From the NCBI GenBank assembly GCA_037974665.1, contig CM075771.1:2789994-2853993 (forward strand): DNA of 64,000 nucleotides, read 5' to 3'. This document shows, in pieces, positions 34,256 to 45,215 of this stretch; within the stretch, counting starts at the first letter, position 1, and each line of letters starts with the position of its first letter. The notes beneath the pieces are model-generated. The model was not told the DNA's origin. It ran no database searches and saw nothing but the letters and a program-made list of their open reading frames with translations. Source of the stretch: Ehretia macrophylla (Eukaryota > Streptophyta > Magnoliopsida > Boraginales > Ehretiaceae). Position numbers and translations under genes: made by a program.

Positions 34256-34828
34256 GTCATGTTGAGGGCACAATTCATTTATGTGTTAACGGTTCACAGT
34301 CCCAGCCTAGAGAGATGGCCAATTGAAAAGGCCCAATGGGCTTAACGATAACCCATCCGCTTCAACAACGCAGCATCCTAGCAAGATGTGATATCGACGC
34401 ATTGTATGGCCCTCTAATGTACCGCGACTAAGATTGTCATCCTTTTAACAGCTCTCGACGAACGATCCGGTATGAAAAAACTGAGCAAAAGAAGAAAAGT
34501 GGCCTAAAACTGATGAAAACGTTCAATTTTTGGCTCAAAAAATGGGTAGAGTGAGCAAACTAGCTGCCCCCGTCGTTGAGCTCTCAAAGAGCTTTGCAAC
34601 GGTATGTTGTGCGCCGCGTAACTCGTTAAGAATCAAAAGTTATGGGCACCAGTGCGACGGAGACCTGGTCACAAGCCCTACGCCCTCGGTTTGCGGGCCC
34701 AGCCTCCATGTGCAGCAAATTTGTCTTGCCCAAGGTGCAGTGGGATTCGATAATAGAAATGTGGTGGATAAAGTATCTTGGCAACCCAAACCGGAGCAAA
34801 AAAAATTGAAAAGGGGGGGAGGGGGTGG

Positions 34829-34946
34829 AGGGGCAACACGAGGACTTCCCAGGGGGTCACCCATCCTAGTACTACTCTCGCCCAAGCATGCTTAACTTCG
34901 GAGTTCTGAAGGGATCCGCTGCGTTAGTGATGGTATGATCGCACCC
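34829..34946 (-). rRNA. 5S rRNA: 5S rRNA copy 35
   Basis: Subtype C with a G-rich insertion at 34813-34833. GCATGCTT in box A, TTCTGAAGGGATCCGC, TGCGTTAGTGATGG. Confidence 0.88.
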
Positions 34947-35505
34947 GTCATGTTGAGGGCACAATTCCTTTATGTGTTAACGGTTCACATTCCCAGCCTA
35001 GAGAGATGCCCAAATCAAAAGGCCGAATGGGCTTAACGATAACCCATCATCTTCAACAACGCAGCATCCTAGCAAGACGTGATAACGACTCATTGTAGGC
35101 CCCCCTAATGTCCCGCGAGTAAGGTTGGTGTACTTTTAACAGCTCACGACATACGATCCGGGGTGAAAAAACATAGCAAAAGAAGAAAAGTTGCCTGAAA
35201 CTGATGAAAACTTCCGATTTAGGGCTCCAAAAATGGGCAGAGCGAGCAAGCTGGCTACCCCCGTCGTAGAGCTCACAGAGAGCTTCGAAACGGTATGCTG
35301 TCCGCCGCGTAACTCCTTACGGATCAAAAGTTACGGGCACCGGAGCGACGGAGACCTTGTCACAAGCCCTACGCCCTCGGTTTGTGGGCCCAGCCTCTAC
35401 GTGAAGCGAATTTGTCTTGCCCAATGTTCCGTGTGATTCGGTAATAGAAATTTGGTTGATAAAGTGTCTTGGCAACCCTAAACAGGGCAAAAAAAATTGA
35501 AAAGG

Positions 35506-35623
35506 GGGTGCAACACGAGGACTTCCCAGGGGGTCAACCATCCTAGTACTACTCTCACCCAAGCACGCTTAATTTCAAAGTTCAGATGGGATCCGGTGCA
35601 TTAGTGCTGGTATGATCGCACCT
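35506..35623 (-). rRNA. 5S rRNA: 5S rRNA copy 36
   Basis: Subtype N. GTCAACC in box C, CTCACCC, AATTTCAAAGTTCAGATGG, GCACCT. Its upstream spacer lost 13 bp between two GGCCCA repeats near 35685. Confidence 0.9.
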
Positions 35624-36168
35624 GTCATGTTGAGGGCACAATTCTTTTATTTGTTAACGGTTCACAGTCCCAGCCTAGAGAGATGGCCCAATGGGCTTAC
35701 CGACAACCCATCCACTTCAACAACGTAGCATCCTTGCAAGACTTGATATTGACGCATTGTAGGGCCAACAAATGTCCCACGAGTAAGGTTGCCGTCCTTT
35801 TAACTGCTCACGACGTACGATCCGGGACAGAAAAACAGAGCAAAAGAAGAAAAGTGGCCTGAAACTGATGAAAACATTCGATTTTGGGCTCCAAATAGGG
35901 CACAGCGAGCAAGCTCGCTGCCCCCCTTCGTAGAGCTGTCAGAGAGCATCGCAACGGTATGCTATGCGCTGCATAACTCCTTACGGATCAAAAGTAATGG
36001 GCACCAGAGCGACGGAAACTTGGTCATAAGCCCTACACCCACGATTTGCGGGCCCAGCCTCCTCGTGAAGTGAATTTTTCTTGCCCAATGTGCCGTGGGA
36101 TTCGGTAATAGAAATGTGGTGGATAAAATATCTTGGCAACCCAAACCGGAGCAAAAAAAATTGAAAAG

Positions 36169-36286
36169 GGGGGCAACACGAGGACTTCCCAGGGGGTCAC
36201 CCATCCTAGTACTACTCTCGCTCAAGCACGCTTAACTTCGGAGTTTTGATGTGATCCGGTGCATTAGTGCTGGTATGATCGCATCT
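36169..36286 (-). rRNA. 5S rRNA: 5S rRNA copy 37
   Basis: Subtype C. 3' end GGGGGCAAC, CTCGCTCAAG in box A, TTTTGATGTGATCC, GCATCT. Confidence 0.9.
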
Positions 36287-36844
36287 GTCATGTTTAGGGC
36301 ACAATTCATTTATGTGTTAACGGTTCACAGTCCCAGCCTAGAGAGATGGCCAATTCAAAAGGCCCAATGGGCTTAACAATAACCCATCCGCTTCAACAAC
36401 ACAGCATCCTAGCAAGACGTGATATCGACGCATTGTATGGCCCTCTAATGTCCTGTGCGTAAGGTTGTCGTCCCTTTAACTGCTCACGACGTACGAACCG
36501 GGATCGAAAAATAGAGCAAAAGAAGAATAGTGGCCTGAAACTCATGTATACGTTCGATTTTGGGCTCCAAAAATGGGCACAGCGAGCAAGCTGGCTGCCC
36601 CCGTCGTAGAGCTCTCAGAGAGCTTTGCAACGATATGCTGTGCGCCGCGTAACTCCTTACGAATCAAAAGTTATGGGCACCAGAGCGATGGAGACCTGGT
36701 CACAAGCCCTACGCCCTAGGTTTGCAGGCCCAGCCTCTACGTGAAGCGAAGTTGTCTTGCCCAATGTTCCGTGGGATTCGGTAATAGAAATTTGGTGGAT
36801 AAAGTATCTTGGCAACCCTAACCAGGGCCAAAAAATTGAAAAGG

Positions 36845-36962
36845 GGTTGTAACACGAGGACTTCCCAAGTGGTCACCCATCCTAGTACTACTCTCGCTCA
36901 AGCACGCTTAACTTCGGAGTTCTGATGGGATCTGGTGCATAAGTGCTGGTATGATCGCAACC
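36845..36962 (-). rRNA. 5S rRNA: 5S rRNA copy 38
   Basis: Subtype N. GGTTGTAAC 3' end, CCCAAGTGGTC in box C, CTCGCTCAAG, ATCTGGTGCATAAG, GCAACC. Confidence 0.9.
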
Positions 36963-37522
36963 GACATGTTGAGGGCATAATTCCTTTATTTGTTAACGGT
37001 TCACAGTCCCATCGTAGAGAGATGGACCATTCAAAAGGCCCAATGGGATTAACGTTAACCCATCCACTTTAACAACGCAACATCCTTGCAAGACGTGATA
37101 TCGATGCATTGTAGGGCCCTCTATTGTCCCGCGAGTAAGGTTGTCGTCCTTTTAACAGCTCACGACGTTTGATCCGGGACGAAAAAATAGGGCAAAAGAA
37201 GAAAAGTGGTCTAAAATTGATGAAAACGTTTGATTTTGGGCTCCAAAAATGGGCAAAGCGAACAAGCTGGTTGCACCCGTCGGAGAGGTCTCAGATTGCT
37301 TTTCAAAGGTATGCTGTGCGCTGCGTAACTCCTTACGGATCAAAAGTTATGGGCACCAGAGCGACGGAGACCTGGTCATAAGCCCTACGCCCTCGGTTTA
37401 CTGGCCCAGCCTCTACGTGATGCGTAGTTGTCTTGCCCAATGTTTCGTGGGATTCGATAATAGAAATTTGGTGGATAAAGTATCTTGGCAACCCTAACCA
37501 GGGCAAAAAAAAATTGAAAAGG

Positions 37523-37638
37523 GGGTGCAACACGAGGACTTCCCAGGGGTCACCTATCCTAGTACTACTCTCGCCCAAGCACGCTTAACTTCGGCGTTCT
37601 GATGGGATCCGGTGCATTAGTGCTGGTATGATCGCACC
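37523..37638 (-). rRNA. 5S rRNA: 5S rRNA copy 39, two 1-nt deletions
   Basis: Subtype N. One G lost in box C and one C lost at the 5' end (GCACCG), plus CACCTATCC and CTTCGGCG. Confidence 0.88.
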
Positions 37639-38196
37639 GTCATGTTGAGGGCACAATTCCTTTATTTGTTAACGGTTCACAGTCCCATCCTAGAGAGATG
37701 GCCCATTCAAAAGGCCCAATGGGCTTAAGTATAACCCATCCGCTTCAACAACGCAGCATCCTCGCAAGACGTGATATTGACGCATTGTAGGGCTCTCTAA
37801 TGTCCCGCGAGTAAGGTTGTCACCCTTTTAACAGCTCACGACGTACGATCCGGGATGAAAAAACAGAGCAAAATAAGAAAAGTGGCTTGAAACTGATGAC
37901 AACGTTCGATTTTGGGCTCCAAAGGGGCACATCGAGAAAGCTCGCTGCCCCCTTCGTAGATCTGTTAGAGAGCTTTGTAACGGTATGCTATGCGCCGCGT
38001 AACTCCTTACGGATCAAAAGTTGTGGACACCGGAGCGACGGAGACCTGGTCACAAGCCCTACGCCCTCAGTTTGCGGGCCCAGCCTCCACGTGAATCGAA
38101 GTTGTCTTGCCCAAGGTGCTGTGGGAATCAAAAATAGTAATGTGGTGAATAAAGTATCTTGGCAACCCAAACAGGAGCAAAAAAAATTGAAAAGGG

Positions 38197-38314
38197 GGGT
38201 GCAACACGAGGACTTCCCATGGGGTCACCCATCCTAGTACTACTCTCGCCCAAGCACGCTTAACTTCGGAGGTCTTATGGGATCCAGTGCATTAGTGCTG
38301 GTATGATCGCACAC
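38197..38314 (-). rRNA. 5S rRNA: 5S rRNA copy 40
   Basis: Subtype C. CCATGGGG in box C, GGAGGTCTTATGG, ATCCAGTG, CACAC 5' end. Box A intact. Confidence 0.92.
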
Positions 38315-38872
38315 GTCTTGTTGAGGTCACAATTCCTTTATTTGTTAACGGTTCACAGTCCCAACTTAGAGAGATGGTCCATTCAAAAGGCCCTATGGGC
38401 TTAACGACAACCCATCCGCTTCAACAACGCAACATCCTCGCAAGACGTGATATCGACGCGTTGTATGGCCCTCTAATGTCCTGCGAGTAAGGTTGTTGTC
38501 CGTTTAACAGCTCACGACGTACGATCCGGGATGAAAAAACAGGGCAAAAGAAGAAAAGTTGCCTAAAATTGATGGAAACGTGCGATTTTGGGCTCCAAAA
38601 AGGGCAAAACGAGCAAGCTAGCTGCCCCCGTCGTAGAGCTCTCAGAGAGCTTTGCAACGGTATGCTGTGCGCCGCGTAACTCCTTACGGATCAAAAGTTC
38701 TGGGCATCGGAGCGACGGAGACCTGGTCACAAGCCCTATGCCCCCGGTTTGCCGGCCCAGCCTCTATGTGAAGCGAAGTTGTCTTGCCCAATGTTCCGTG
38801 GGATTCGGTAATAGAAATTTGGTGTATAAAGTATCTTGGCAACCCTAACCAGGGCAAAAATAATTGAAAAGG

Positions 38873-38990
38873 GGGTGCAACACGAGGACTTCCCAAGGGG
38901 TCATCGATCCTAGTACTACTCTTGCCCGAGCACGCTTAACTTCGGAGTTCTGATGGGATCTGGTGCATTAGTGCTGGTATGTTCGCTCCC
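38873..38990 (-). rRNA. 5S rRNA: 5S rRNA copy 41
   Basis: Subtype N. AAGGGGTCATCGATCC in box C, CTTGCCCGAGC, ATCTGG, GTTCGCTCCC. Confidence 0.91.
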
Positions 38991-39549
38991 GTCATGTTGA
39001 GGGCATAATTCCTTTATTTGTTAACAGTTCACAGTCCCAGCCTAGAGAGATGGCCCATTCAAAAGGCCCAATAGGCTTAACGACAACCCATCCGCTTCAA
39101 CAACGCAGCATCCTCGCAAGACATGATATCGACGCATTGTAGGGCCCTCTAATGTCCCGCGAGTAAGGTTGTCGTACTCTTAACTGCTCACGACGTATGA
39201 TTCGGGATGAAAAAACAAATCAAAAGAAGAAAAGTGGCTTGAAACTGATGAAAACATTCAATTTTGGGCTCCAAAAGGGGCAAAGCGAGCAAGCTCGCTG
39301 CCCCCTTTGTAGATCTGTCGGAGAGCTTTGTAACGGTATGCTGTATGCTGTGTAACTCCTTACGGATCAAAAGTTATGGGCACCGGAGCGACGGAGACCT
39401 GGTTACAAGCCCTACGCCCTCGGTTTGTGGGCTCAGCCTCCACGTGAAGCTAAGTTTTCTTGCCCAACGTGTCGTGGGATTCGATAATAGAAATGTGGTG
39501 GATAAAGTATCTTGGAAACCTAAACCGGAGCAAAAAAAATGGAAACGAG

Positions 39550-39667
39550 GGGTGCAACACGAGGTCTTCCAAGGGGGTCACCAATCCTAGTACTACACTC
39601 GCCCAAGCACGCTTAACTTCGAAGTTCTGATGGGATTCGGTGCATTAGTGCTGGTATGATCGCACCC
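39550..39667 (-). rRNA. 5S rRNA: 5S rRNA copy 42
   Basis: Subtype C. GAGGTCTTCCAAGG, ACCAATCC, ACTACACTCG, CTTCGAAG, ATTCGG. Last copy with a type A upstream flank. Confidence 0.92.
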
Positions 39668-40226
39668 ATCATGTTGAGGGCACAATTCCTTTATTTGTTA
39701 ACGGTTCACAGTCCCAGCCTAGAGAGATGGCCCATTCAAAAGGCCCAATGGGCTTAACAACAACCCATCCGCTTCAACAACGTAGCATCCTCACAAGACG
39801 TGATATCGACGCGTTGTAGGGCCCTCTAATGTCCGGCGAGTAAGGTTGTCGTCCTCTTAATTGCTCACGACGTATGATCCGGGATGAAAAAACATATCAA
39901 AAGAAGAAAAGTTGCCTGAAACAGATGAAAACGTTCGATTTTGGGCTCCAAAATTGGGCACAGTGAACAAGTTGGCTAACCCCATCGTAGAGCTCTCTGA
40001 GAGCCTTGCAACGGTATGCTGTGCGTCACGTAACTCCTTACGGATCAAAACTTATGGGCACCGGAGGGACAGAGACCTTGTCATAAGCCCTACGCCCTCG
40101 GTTTGCGGGCCCAGCCTCTACGTGAAGCGAAGTTGTCTTGCCCAATGTTCCGTGGGATTCGGTAATAGAAATTTGGTGGATAAAGTATCTTGGCAACCCT
40201 AACCGGAGAAAAAAATTTGAAAAGAG

Positions 40227-40344
40227 GGGTGCAACACGAGGACTTCTCAGGGGGTCACCCATCCTAGTACTACTCTCGCCCAAGCACGCTTAACTTCGGA
40301 GTTCTGATGGGATCCGGTGCATTATTGTTGGTATGGTCGCACCC
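40227..40344 (-). rRNA. 5S rRNA: 5S rRNA copy 43 at the type A/B switch
   Basis: The spacer behind it is subtype N up to about 40200 and then has the type B CCGGAG pre-terminator; the flank ahead is type B. CTTCTCAGG, TTATTGTTGG and GGTATGGTC within the gene. Confidence 0.92.
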
Positions 40345-40903
40345 ACCATGATGCGGGTAGTATTCCTCTTTGTGTTAAAGGTTCACAGTCCCAGCCTAGA
40401 GAGATGGCCCATTCAGAAGGCCCAATGGGCTTAACAACAACCCATCCGCTTCAACAACGCAGCATCCTCGCAAGACGTGATATCGACGCATTGTACCGCC
40501 CTGTAATGTCCCGCGAGTAAGGTTGTCGTCCTTTTAACAGCTCACGACGTACGATTCGGGACGGAAAAATAGAGCTTAATAAGAAAAGTGTCCCGAAACT
40601 GATGAAAACATTCGATTTTGGGCTCCAAAAAAGGCACAGCAAGTAAACTTGCTGCCCCCGTCGTAGAGCTCTCGTAGAGCTTTCCAACGGTATGCTGTGC
40701 GCTGCGTAACTCTTTACGGATCAAAAGTTATTGGCACCGGAGCGACAGAGACTTGGTCACTAGCCCTACGCCCTCGGTTTACTGGCCTAGCCTCCACGTG
40801 AAGCGAAGTTGTCTTGCCCAAGGTGCTGTGGGATTCGATAATAGAAATATGGTGGATAAAGTATCTTGGCAACCCTAACCGGAGGAAAAAAAATTGAAAA
40901 GGG

Positions 40904-41021
40904 GGGTGCAACACGAGGACTTCCCTTGGGGTCACCCATCCTAGTACTACTCTCGCCTAAGCACGCTTAACTTCGGAGTTCTGATGGGATCTGGTGCATT
41001 AGTGCTGGTATGATCGCACCC
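40904..41021 (-). rRNA. 5S rRNA: 5S rRNA copy 44
   Basis: Type B. CCCTTGGGG in box C, CGCCTAAG at the box A edge, ATCTGG. Last copy before the retroelement insertion; the insertion is in the spacer upstream of its promoter (from 41235). Confidence 0.93.
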
Positions 41022-41234
41022 ATCAGGTTGGGGGTAGAATTCCTTTTTGTGTTAAAGGTTCACAGTCCCAGCCTAGAGAGATGGCCCATTCAGAAGGCCC
41101 AATAGGCTTAACAACAACCCATCCGCTTCAACAACGCAGCATCCTCGCAAGACGTGATATCGACGCATTGTACGGCCCTCTAATGTCCCGCGAGTAAGGT
41201 TGTCGTCCTTTTAACAGCTCACGACGTACGATCC

Positions 41235-41424
41235 AATTCACGATACCAATTCGATAGGTCAATTCAATGCACAGCTAGACACTTTACTTCACTTAAAACA
41301 CAATTAACACATACCACATAACTTTATCACATAGGTGCATACATTCAACTCAAAACACACAATCTCACATACAAGCATACACTTTCAACACACACTTAAC
41401 AAGCACGGCTTATGAGCTAAACAA
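41235..41424 (-). other. Partial leader of the truncated element
   Basis: A CA/AT-rich 190-bp segment between primer-binding site and breakpoint, with many ACACA and AACACA motifs on the plus strand. Non-coding. Its outer end is a breakpoint, not an element end. Confidence 0.7.
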
Positions 41425-41436
41425 GCTCTGATACCA
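41425..41436 (-). promoter_or_regulatory. Primer-binding site for initiator tRNA-Met
   Basis: TGGTATCAGAGC on the minus strand, two bases from the LTR end. The next 15 or so bases (TTGTTTAGCTCATAAGCC) are also nearly shared with the site at 6186-6197, pointing to related families. Confidence 0.92.
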
Positions 41437-41438
41437 CC

Positions 41439-44091
41439 TGTAACACCCCGATCCCTCTCGAGACCGGGAGTTCTATCAATCAAACTAATCACAACCCAAA
41501 CCAAACCCGGGCAAAATTTTCAGGAAAAACGGACGGAGTCTTCCCTGTTTATAGGCGAAATGTAAAACCTGTAATAGCATATAAATGGACCACCACCGTG
41601 TCCAACCATACAAAACTTCCTCAAGGCCCTCCGAGCCTCGGTTCTCAACAATTTAAACTCAACGAGTATACATACATTTCCAATTTAAAAACTAACCTAT
41701 CTTTTTCATTTTTGACAAGTACATTTAATCTAGGCAATTAAACCATACTAAGCTACTGCATAAAATAAACTATCATGCCATTCTAATTCATTTCCTTTGG
41801 ACATTACAGCCATGCATTGAAGTTAAGCTACACTAACTATATACATAATCTAACTTATCAAACCATTCCTACTACATAGCTAGATTTATACTACATTTCT
41901 TTTAACAATAATTACTTACAACATAAAAGCATACAACTTTACAACTTTGATAACTCAAGTCACATAGGCACGCAAGACAACTCTTCAAGCACGGACTTTC
42001 ATGAAATCACGAACTTTCCAGCTAACATGGCATTTCCTGAAATGTGGTGGTGAGGAGTGAGTATACACAACACGTATACTCAGTGAGGGCGAGACAGATA
42101 TCGAAGTGGAGAGAAAGAAGATCGTGCAATGCAAAAAGGTACAGTTAAGCGATACAATCAATAAAAGGCAAACAATATAAACAACAATACAATTAAACAA
42201 CTAAAGAAAGCATTAACACAACCAATCAAAGCTATACCACACTTTGAAGGCTATGGTTCACTCGAGCGAGTAATGTACCGATCACGATTTCGATGACTTT
42301 AACGATGACGCGCCGGCCCAAACCACCTTATAACACCAGTTTGGAATACCCTGGAAGTATCCATCAATCTACGACCCAAATCTCCCTGGGAGGCAACCCA
42401 AGCGAGAATGGGAATAGCAGCGGAGCTAGAGCAACCAACACTGGCAACCCAAGGCTACCCAGAGAGGCCCATCACTCACGCGCGAGACACTATGCAATGC
42501 AAGACTCGATACAAGGCGATAAACAAGCGATAAAGCCACACGTGGGAGAATAACAAAGTAGGTTACTCTCGCACGCAATAGTAGCAATTGATAAGCAATT
42601 CAATCCAAAACAACTCAAACAAGTATTTCAAGTAATTCTAAGCATTCTATAGGCATAAAGTCAAGAAAACACACAAAAACACAAATCGGCCCCAACTATC
42701 AAAACGCTACCGTTTCCAAACGAGCCACGAGTTCTGGAAACCGACTTCGCCAACCCTCCTAGGTCACCATAAGGCACGTCTAAAGACCCCGAAACCTTAC
42801 TTTACCCTAGAACTCGCGCAAAGCCCCGATTTCCCCCTTTCTCATTTGAACTACAACTATACCAACCAAACACCCAACCAACACCACGACTGCACCAAAA
42901 GTGCTTCCATGGGCTCCCGAAACAATGTCATCACGCAAAACGAGAAAACGCTAAAGTTGACCTAAACGACCCCGACTTTCACTAAGCCATTTTTCTCCGT
43001 TTTTCTATTACACATTCCAATTAAACCACACATTTAGGCGTTCTAGCATACCTAGCATATTTTCACATCAACGGACAGCATAACGGGGCAAGTTCATCGT
43101 TCCAAGGGTTTACTATTCATTAATTACTATTCATTAATCAATTTAAATTACAATCTCAACATTTAACTGCAGAAAATGTTAAAAAGCTATAAATACATGT
43201 TCTACAATCAACAAGGAACATTCTAGAAGCATCAAAACGCTTTAAATAACAATATACGGATAAATCTCAAAAATCAAAGTTAACACACAAAACTTTCAAA
43301 TGCGCAAATAAACATGAAACCCTCACCTTAGACGCTCCTAGACGCTAGGAAGACCTCGTAGGATGCCTCGGAAACCACCCCGTGCAAGCTCCCGCGAAGA
43401 AATGAAGATTTTGGCTTGAAATCTTTTTTTTTTCTCTCCTCATTTTCAGCCCTGCTAAGCTGCTGTTCAGTTCTGTTTTTTTGTGTTATTTAGGCTATTT
43501 TAAAGAGGTCAAAGGTCAAAAGGGTCAAAGCTTTGGTCAAGGTTGGTCAAAGAACTTAAAACTAGTCAAAATGGCTTACTTTTGTGCATTTTTAAGCTAA
43601 ATAACTATCACCAAAATTAATTCTAGCTAGTAACAATTAAAATATAAAATTTAAGTCATCTAAATACTAGTTTCACTATTTGTTGAGGACTGGAAACCGT
43701 TTCCTAGCTAACGCTCTTGATATGCAATGCACGTTGCGACAACAAAAGAATAACAATTAAATCTCGAAGAATCTAAGAAATATATCATTTTGAAAAGCAT
43801 TATAGTTTGAAATTTACTCCGGCTCGGAGCTATTTTTCATTTAAGTGAAATCCGAGCATTTAAGTGCAAGAAAAATAAAACCAATTAACACATATATGAA
43901 AAGTAGTTGATATTCCGTTAACATGATTAGCTCAGGTATTATTCTAATTACTTTTAAAAGAAATATGAAAGTAAAGCTACAAATAAGTGTTTAACTAAAA
44001 ATAAACACAAATTCAATGCCAACATTTAAAATGTCACTAAGTTAAATGCAATTGAATGCCATTAAATGCATGCCGGGTTCGGGTTATCACA
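41439..44091 (-). repeat. Single 2653-bp LTR
   Basis: Minus strand starts TGTGATAACCCGAACCCGG (44091) and ends GGGGTGTTACA (41439). It carries the CTCGCTTGG-type motif near 42390 shared with the other LTRs and a TATA-like AT-rich stretch near 43486-43506. No open frame is convincing (an 86-codon frame at 42293-42553 has no recognisable domain). It differs at the ends from the LTRs at 2137-7800. Confidence 0.85.
43507..43572 (-). promoter_or_regulatory. W-box cluster in the LTR U3
   Basis: Six GTCAA cores on the plus strand (TTGAC on the minus strand) within 66 bp, just upstream of the TATA-like region in the element's own direction. TTGAC(C/T) is the WRKY factor binding core, so stress or defence responsiveness is a plausible inference. 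Confidence 0.55.
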
Positions 44092-44420
44092 GCTTAATAA
44101 AAAAAGTTGCCCAAAACTGATGAAAACATTCAATTTTGGGCTCCAAAAAGGGCACAGCGAGCAAGCTTGCTGCCCCCGTCGTAGAGCTCTCGGAGAGCTT
44201 CAAACGGTATGATGTACGCCGCGTAACTCCTTACGGATCTAAAGTTATGGGCACCGGAGCGACAGAGACTTGGTCACAAGCCCTACGCCCTCGGTTTGCG
44301 GGCCTAGCCTCCACGTGAAGCGAAGTTGTCTTGCCCAAGTTGCCGTGGGATTCGACAATTGAAATATGGTGGATAAAGTATCTTGGCAACCCTAACCGGA
44401 GGAAAAAAAATTGAAAAGGG

Positions 44421-44538
44421 GGGTGCAACACGAGGACTTCCCAGGGGGTCACCCATCCTAGTACTACTCTCGCCCAAGCACGCTTAACTTCGAAGTTCTG
44501 ATGGGATCCGGTGAATTAGCGCTGGTATGATCGCACCC
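44421..44538 (-). rRNA. 5S rRNA: 5S rRNA copy 45
   Basis: Type B, first copy right of the insertion. Box C and box A match; CTTCGAAG, GGTGAATT and AGCGCTGG differ. Confidence 0.93.
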
Positions 44539-45097
44539 GTCATGTTGGGGGCAGAATTCCTTTTTGTGTTAAAGGTTCACAGTCCTAGCCTAGAGAGACG
44601 GCCCATTCAGAAGGCCCAATGGGCTTAACAACAACCCATCCGCATCAACAACGCAGCATCCTCGCAAGACGTGATATCGACACATTGTACCACCCTCTAA
44701 TGTCCCGCGAGTAAGGTTGTCGTCCTTTTAACAGCTTACGATGTACGATTCGGGACAGAAAAACAGAGCTTAATAAGAAAAGTGGCCCGAAACTGATCAA
44801 AATGTTAGATTTTGGGCTCCAAAAAGGACACAGCGAGCAAGCTTGCTGCCCCCGTCGTTGAGCTCTCGGAGAACTTTCCAAAAATATGTTGTACGCCGCG
44901 TAACTCCTCACGGATCAAAACTTATGGGCACCGGAGCGACAGAGACTTGGTCACAAGCCCTACGCCCTAGGTTTGCGGGCCCAGCCTCCACGTTAAGCGA
45001 AGTTGTCTTGCCCAAGGTGCCATGGGATTCGATAATAGAAATGTGATGGATAAAGTATCTCGGCAACACTAACCGGAGGAAAAAAAATTGAAAAGGG

Positions 45098-45215
45098 GGG
45101 TGCAACACGAGGACTTCCCAGAGGGTCACCCATCCTAGTACTACTCTCGCCCAAGCACACTTAACTTCGGAGTTCTGATGGGATCCAGTGCATTAGTGCT
45201 GGTATGATCGCACCC
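45098..45215 (-). rRNA. 5S rRNA: 5S rRNA copy 46
   Basis: CAGAGGGTC in box C, GCACACTT in box A, ATCCAGTG. Paired with copy 48. Confidence 0.93.

Larger units (their letters stand above)
11185..40200 (-). repeat. 5S rDNA tandem array, spacer type A (subtypes N and C)
   Basis: Forty-two units of about 676 bp, all in one orientation. All between-gene stretches here are non-transcribed spacer of about 558 bp. Type A has GGGCACAATTCC next to the gene 5' end and AAAGAAGAAAAG mid-spacer. Two subtypes alternate irregularly. N has CCAATGTTCCGTGGG, GAAATTTGG and AACCAGGGC before the terminator. C has CCAAGGTGCCGTGGG, GAAATGTGG and AACCGGAGC. Order for copies 1-42: N C C N C C N C N N C N N N N N N N N N C N C N C N C N C C N N C C C N C N N C N C. 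Spacer indels change some periods: 653 bp (15846-16499), 661 bp (24616-25277), 663 bp (35506-36169) and 712 bp (29355-30067). Confidence 0.95.
41235..44091 (-). mobile_element. Truncated gypsy element (5' LTR, PBS, partial leader) inside a 5S spacer
   Basis: The spacer breaks after CGATCC (41234) and resumes with GCTTAATAA (44092). Compared with intact type B units about 17 bp are missing and no target-site duplication exists. Minus-strand order: LTR 44091-41439, primer-binding site 41436-41425, leader to 41235. Gag, pol and the 3' LTR are absent, so this is a fragment left by deletion or recombination. The array keeps the same orientation and spacer type on both sides. Confidence 0.88.

Noticed and set aside
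42293..42553. 86-codon frame in the 41439-44091 LTR
   Set aside because: It overlaps the conserved LTR hairpin region and lacks any family motif; best read as chance.
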